64,000 nucleotides of DNA, taken from contig NC_013943.1 of assembly GCF_000025725.1 (NCBI RefSeq), positions 1,178,001-1,242,000 of the forward strand, in the 5' to 3' direction. The notes beneath the pieces are model-generated. The model searched no databases. It was not told the origin of the DNA and worked only from the letters and a program-made list of their open reading frames with translations. Position 1 is the stretch's first letter. Each line of letters opens with the position of its first letter. The DNA comes from Denitrovibrio acetiphilus DSM 12809 (GTDB lineage Bacteria > Chrysiogenota > Deferribacteres > Deferribacterales > Geovibrionaceae). The position numbers were made by a program, and so were the translations under genes. Shown piece after piece: positions 61,090-64,000 of the stretch.

Positions 61090-62618
61090 TTGTTCAGAGC
61101 TTTGGCTTTCAGCTCTCTCTTGAGTATTTTCCCTGTGACAGTCATGGGGAGATCGGTTTTCACATAAATCTGTTTCGGCAGTTTATAATTTGCGAGACAG
61201 TTTTTCAGATACACACGTATTTCCTTATCTGTTAATTCAACATCGTCTTTCGGTTTGACATACGCAACAGGGATTTCGCCGCTTGCTTTGTCAGGCATCC
61301 CTATAACTGCCGCTGCTGCAATTCTTTCATGTTTGTGAAGGACTTCTTCTATCTCTCTGGGATAAACATTCATCCCTTTTACAATGATAAGATCTTTTTT
61401 GCGGTCAACAATATATATATATCCGTCCTCGTCAATTTTCGCCAGATCACCTGTGAAGAGCCACCCGTTGCGGAGGGCGCTTTTAGTAAGCTCAGGCATA
61501 TTCCAATACCCCTGCATAACGTTTGGTCCTTTGACAATGAGCTCTCCGACGTCACCGGTAGGCACTTCTTTTTCAAATTCATTGACTACTTTGGCTTCGA
61601 CACCTTTCAATGCGGGGCCGACAGAGAGAGGTTTTTGTTCCTTCAGCTTATTTGCGGAAACAACAGGTGATGCCTCAGAAAGCCCGTACCCTTCTATTAT
61701 CGGTCGTCCGAACTTCTGTCTGAACTGCTCAAGTGTTTCCTCAGGAAGTGGTGCTCCTCCGCTGACATGAAGCCTTATAGGGTATAGATATTTTATAAAA
61801 AATTTCGGCATCTTTGATTTTAAGAGTGCCATATAAACCTGCGGAACACCGAGGAAAAAAGTCGGGCGTTTGTATAAAAGTATCTTTTTGAATGTTTTCT
61901 TTTTAAGGTCATTCACGCTTTCAAGAATAATGATGGATGAACCCACATATGTTGGCAGTATGATACATGTCATCATTGCGTAAGAGTGAAAAGCAGGAAG
62001 AAAGAGCAGGAACCTGTCCTTGATGGTAACTTTGAATCTTGCCAGACATGCAGCTGTGTTCGAAGTCATATTGCTGTGAGTCAGCATTGCACCCTTTGGG
62101 TGACCTGTCGTACCTGATGAATATATAAAAACTGCGAGGTCGTCTTTGGTTATTTCTATTTCTGGATTATTTTCATTTATGACTGCTGACGTGTTTACAT
62201 TGTCTGAGCTGAAAGATGTTTCAGTGTATGCGATAACAGAGCTAAGGTTTTCGCAAAGAGCCTTTATCCCTGTGGCAACGTTTTCGAAGTTTTGTGATGT
62301 CACAAAAAACTTAGCCTGACTGTCGTTAATCATATAGGCGACTTCTTCCTGCTTGAGGAATGTGTTCACCGGGATTGCTATTCCGCCGGATTTTAATATT
62401 CCGAAGAATGTAACGAAAAACTCAGGGCTGTTTTCAAGCATAACGGCAACACGGTCACCTTTATTTATCCCTTTTTCTATAAGGATATGCGCCAGCCTGT
62501 TAGCACGCTTATTTATATCTCTGTAGGTAAATTTCTCATCATTAAAAAATAAATATTTCTTTCTGCTTTGTCTTTCAGCCTGTCTTTCAAGGCATTTATG
62601 AACTAGATCAATATGCAT
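61086..62618 (-). CDS. Long-chain acyl-CoA synthetase
   Basis: 510 residues. ANL-superfamily adenylating enzyme with YSSGTTGHPKGA (AMP-binding P-loop), GYGLSEASP, and the C-terminal GEIPVAYVKP and TGKILKRELK, whose last Lys is catalytic. Activates fatty acids, FadD/LcfB-like. Start overlaps the Maf gene by 11 bases. In the same leftward operon as priA. Confidence 0.92.
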   Translation of the reverse strand: MHIDLVHKCLERQAERQSRKKYLFFNDEKFTYRDINKRANRLAHILIEKGINKGDRVAVMLENSPEFFVTFFGILKSGGIAIPVNTFLKQEEVAYMINDSQAKFFVTSQNFENVATGIKALCENLSSVIAYTETSFSSDNVNTSAVINENNPEIEITKDDLAVFIYSSGTTGHPKGAMLTHSNMTSNTAACLARFKVTIKDRFLLFLPAFHSYAMMTCIILPTYVGSSIIILESVNDLKKKTFKKILLYKRPTFFLGVPQVYMALLKSKMPKFFIKYLYPIRLHVSGGAPLPEETLEQFRQKFGRPIIEGYGLSEASPVVSANKLKEQKPLSVGPALKGVEAKVVNEFEKEVPTGDVGELIVKGPNVMQGYWNMPELTKSALRNGWLFTGDLAKIDEDGYIYIVDRKKDLIIVKGMNVYPREIEEVLHKHERIAAAAVIGMPDKASGEIPVAYVKPKDDVELTDKEIRVYLKNCLANYKLPKQIYVKTDLPMTVTGKILKRELKAKALNK

Positions 62619-63210
62619 TCAGTCCTCCGGGACGTACACCAAACTTTATCAGTCTTTCAAAAAGTTCAGCAACCGGGAGCCCTACGACATTGTCGTAACA
62701 GCCATCGATCTTTTCCACCATAAGGCTTCCTTTCCCTTGTATGGCGTAGGAACCTGCTTTATCAAAAGGTTCTTCAGATTTGATATACCATCTGATAAAT
62801 TCATCAGAGTAATTTTTAAAATATACGTCAGTTGTGCGGTAGAATCTTTCGCACACGGCTGCACGTTTGTTTATTATGGCAACGCCTGTGGTGACCTGAT
62901 GTTTCTTATTCCGGAGGAACTGGAGAGCATCCATGATGTCCTGCTCGCCTTTCGGTTTGCCAAATATTCTGTCTTCGCAGGATACTATTGTGTCGGCAGC
63001 TATTATAAAAGCTTCGTCGTAAAGGTTCGACACGTCATAGCCTTTCATTGCGGCATTTTTTATAGTGAGCTCACCAACTGGGATATTGGGGCTCATGTCT
63101 TCTTTTGCTTTGGATGTAACGTATTGGAAGTTAATACCTATTCTTGTCATGAGTTCGCGTCTGCGGGGTGACCCGCTTGCGAGTATTATTTTTTGAAAAT
63201 TTAAGTGCAC
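62608..63210 (-). CDS. maf: Maf-family nucleotide pyrophosphatase
   Basis: 200 residues. Opening LASGSPRRRELM, ADTIV and the GKP..D motifs are those of Maf/YhdE, which hydrolyses dTTP, UTP or modified nucleotides. The C-terminal DKAGSYAIQGKG is typical. Overlaps the Gx gene by 10 bases. Confidence 0.94.
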   Translation of the reverse strand: MHLNFQKIILASGSPRRRELMTRIGINFQYVTSKAKEDMSPNIPVGELTIKNAAMKGYDVSNLYDEAFIIAADTIVSCEDRIFGKPKGEQDIMDALQFLRNKKHQVTTGVAIINKRAAVCERFYRTTDVYFKNYSDEFIRWYIKSEEPFDKAGSYAIQGKGSLMVEKIDGCYDNVVGLPVAELFERLIKFGVRPGGLNAY

Positions 63211-63716
63211 TCTTCAACCCCTGGGAAATTCTTTAGAATCTGTATGGTTATATAGCCTGTTACAGCGCCTGTAAGCACTGAAAATAGTGTGAAATACGGT
63301 AATAAGTTATAAATCGCATCAGCTTTGATGTAAAGGTTTTTTACAGCAAAAAACTGTACGGAGATGTGTACAAATGCCCCTACAGCTCCTGTGGACAAAG
63401 GGCTTGTGAATCTACCGGATAAAAATATATAAAGTGCCATAGCTGCTGTGGCACAGAGTGTTGCGGGCATACTTATAGACATTTTAACTAGCAGATTTCC
63501 CGTAAGGAGCGGTACAAGAATGGACTTAGCCAGTGCGACATATATTGCTGCTGGAAAGTCTAATATGTAAAGGCACATCATAATGCCTACATTAGAAAGC
63601 CCCATGCGAACCCCGGGAACAGGTAAAGCCACGAACGTTTCAAACACGCCCAGCGTTACAGTCAGTGCGGCAAATAGCCCTGTTGTTGCCAGACGCTTAC
63701 TCTGAGACTGCGTCAT
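63201..63716 (-). CDS. Gx-family membrane protein (heptaprenyl diphosphate synthase component I-like)
   Basis: 171 residues, five predicted TM helices. Resembles the Gx transporter/HepSI-like family (RLATTGLFAALTVTLGVFE, GLSNVGIM). These are related to ECF-type substrate-binding subunits. It overlaps the NusG-domain-II gene by 20 bases, a pairing found in several anaerobes. Function unproven. Confidence 0.85.
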   Translation of the reverse strand: MTQSQSKRLATTGLFAALTVTLGVFETFVALPVPGVRMGLSNVGIMMCLYILDFPAAIYVALAKSILVPLLTGNLLVKMSISMPATLCATAAMALYIFLSGRFTSPLSTGAVGAFVHISVQFFAVKNLYIKADAIYNLLPYFTLFSVLTGAVTGYITIQILKNFPGVEECT

Positions 63717-64000
63717 ATACGACCTCTCTGCACTCTATCACAAGAGCATATCTGTTCGGTACACAGACAGCGGTCTGTCCACATTCTTTTGCCCAGCCGG
63801 TATGTACGCATATCTGATTGGAACAGTCACTTTTAAGAAAGCGGGCCCCATCTTTGGTTACCTCAATAATCACATCACCGCCGTGGAGTTCTATCATCTG
63901 GTTTTCTAATTTTATCTGTTTTTTTACGTTATTACTGATCAGAAAGAGTTTCTTTTCACCATTTCCTTTGTTTAGCATCAGCATTAAAGAAAGGGCTATA
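63697..64000 (-). CDS. NusG domain II-containing protein, 5' partial
   Basis: The reading frame stays open to the window edge through IALSLMLMLNKGNGEKK, so the ATG at 63984 is probably internal and an N-terminal signal anchor is cut off. The body is a NusG domain-II fold with three or four cysteines (DCSNQICVHTGW, ECGQTAVC) and the pattern D-C-x-N-x-x-C of this secreted small-domain family. Likely extracytoplasmic and metal- or redox-linked; function unknown. Co-encoded with the Gx protein. Confidence 0.85.
   Translation of the reverse strand, partial: IALSLMLMLNKGNGEKKLFLISNNVKKQIKLENQMIELHGGDVIIEVTKDGARFLKSDCSNQICVHTGWAKECGQTAVCVPNRYALVIECREVVYDAVSE

Noticed and set aside
1-64000. CRISPR array, rRNA, tRNA or integrated phage
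   Set aside because: No regular repeat-spacer pattern, no rRNA-like stretch and no convincing tRNA cloverleaf were found by eye; phage-like genes are limited to the lysozyme pair.

Overview
The window looks like chromosome of a mesophilic, anaerobic or microaerobic, didermic, motile-type respiratory bacterium. My best guess is Deferribacterota (Denitrovibrio/Geovibrio/Seleniivibrio-like). This is an inference from gene content and style: AT-leaning sequence, many large sensor kinases with the HQWRQP phospho-acceptor motif, NosL-type proteins, TRAP-TAXI transport, class III cyclase, GGDEF, HD-GYP and PilZ signalling, and Gx/NusG-domain-II genes. No rRNA or tRNA is present to confirm it.

Layout. 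1-260: edge of an IS3-family element. 349-1868: a small RiPP-type locus (NHLP/Nif11-like precursor with one core Cys, plus a radical SAM/SPASM maturase). 2224-3673: rimB-rimK pair behind a structured leader that can hide the ribosome-binding site. 3911-12157: mixed accessory genes (GFA protein, HemW-like radical SAM, metallo-beta-lactamase fold protein, an orphan phage-type lysozyme behind a three-way-junction leader RNA, MFS/tautomerase/LysR, HlyIII, EamA). 12439-21455: signalling block (lipoprotein-coupled kinase, alanine dehydrogenase, rhodanese, GGDEF protein with a Glu at the phosphorylation site, Tpx, CHASE2-cyclase). 21476-26352: housekeeping operon pfkA, PduO-type adenosyltransferase, yqeY, cvpA, mutS2. 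26425-29735: XRE-cupin regulator, ZapE, SuhB, LuxR-type regulator. 29677-36203: a leftward operon of double-NosL protein, small anchored protein, FtsX-like permease, LolD-like ATPase, polytopic CPYC membrane protein and a Cache-type kinase. 36374-42149: ModA-like lipoprotein, giant hybrid kinase and HD-GYP response regulator. 42384-43711: HD protein and a short RlmN/Cfr-like enzyme. 43715-50366: a complete trp operon (trpL, E, G, D, C, F, B, A) under attenuation with two tandem terminators. 50401-55071: MarR, Fur/PerR, TRAP-TAXI transporter and UspA. 55143-64000: translation and replication housekeeping (RluA-type, PrmA, RsmE, TadA, PilZ, PriA, acyl-CoA synthetase, Maf, Gx, NusG-domain-II).

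How the parts work together. The window is dominated by sensing: two separate cases pair a solute-binding lipoprotein gene with an overlapping histidine kinase gene, and c-di-GMP (GGDEF, HD-GYP, PilZ) and cAMP (CHASE2-cyclase) outputs are encoded nearby. The most novel-looking items are the RiPP locus, the NosL-ABC-CPYC operon, and three RNA-level control regions (rimB leader, lysozyme leader, trp leader). Starts were moved from the longest possible reading frame where a Shine-Dalgarno sequence decided the matter.
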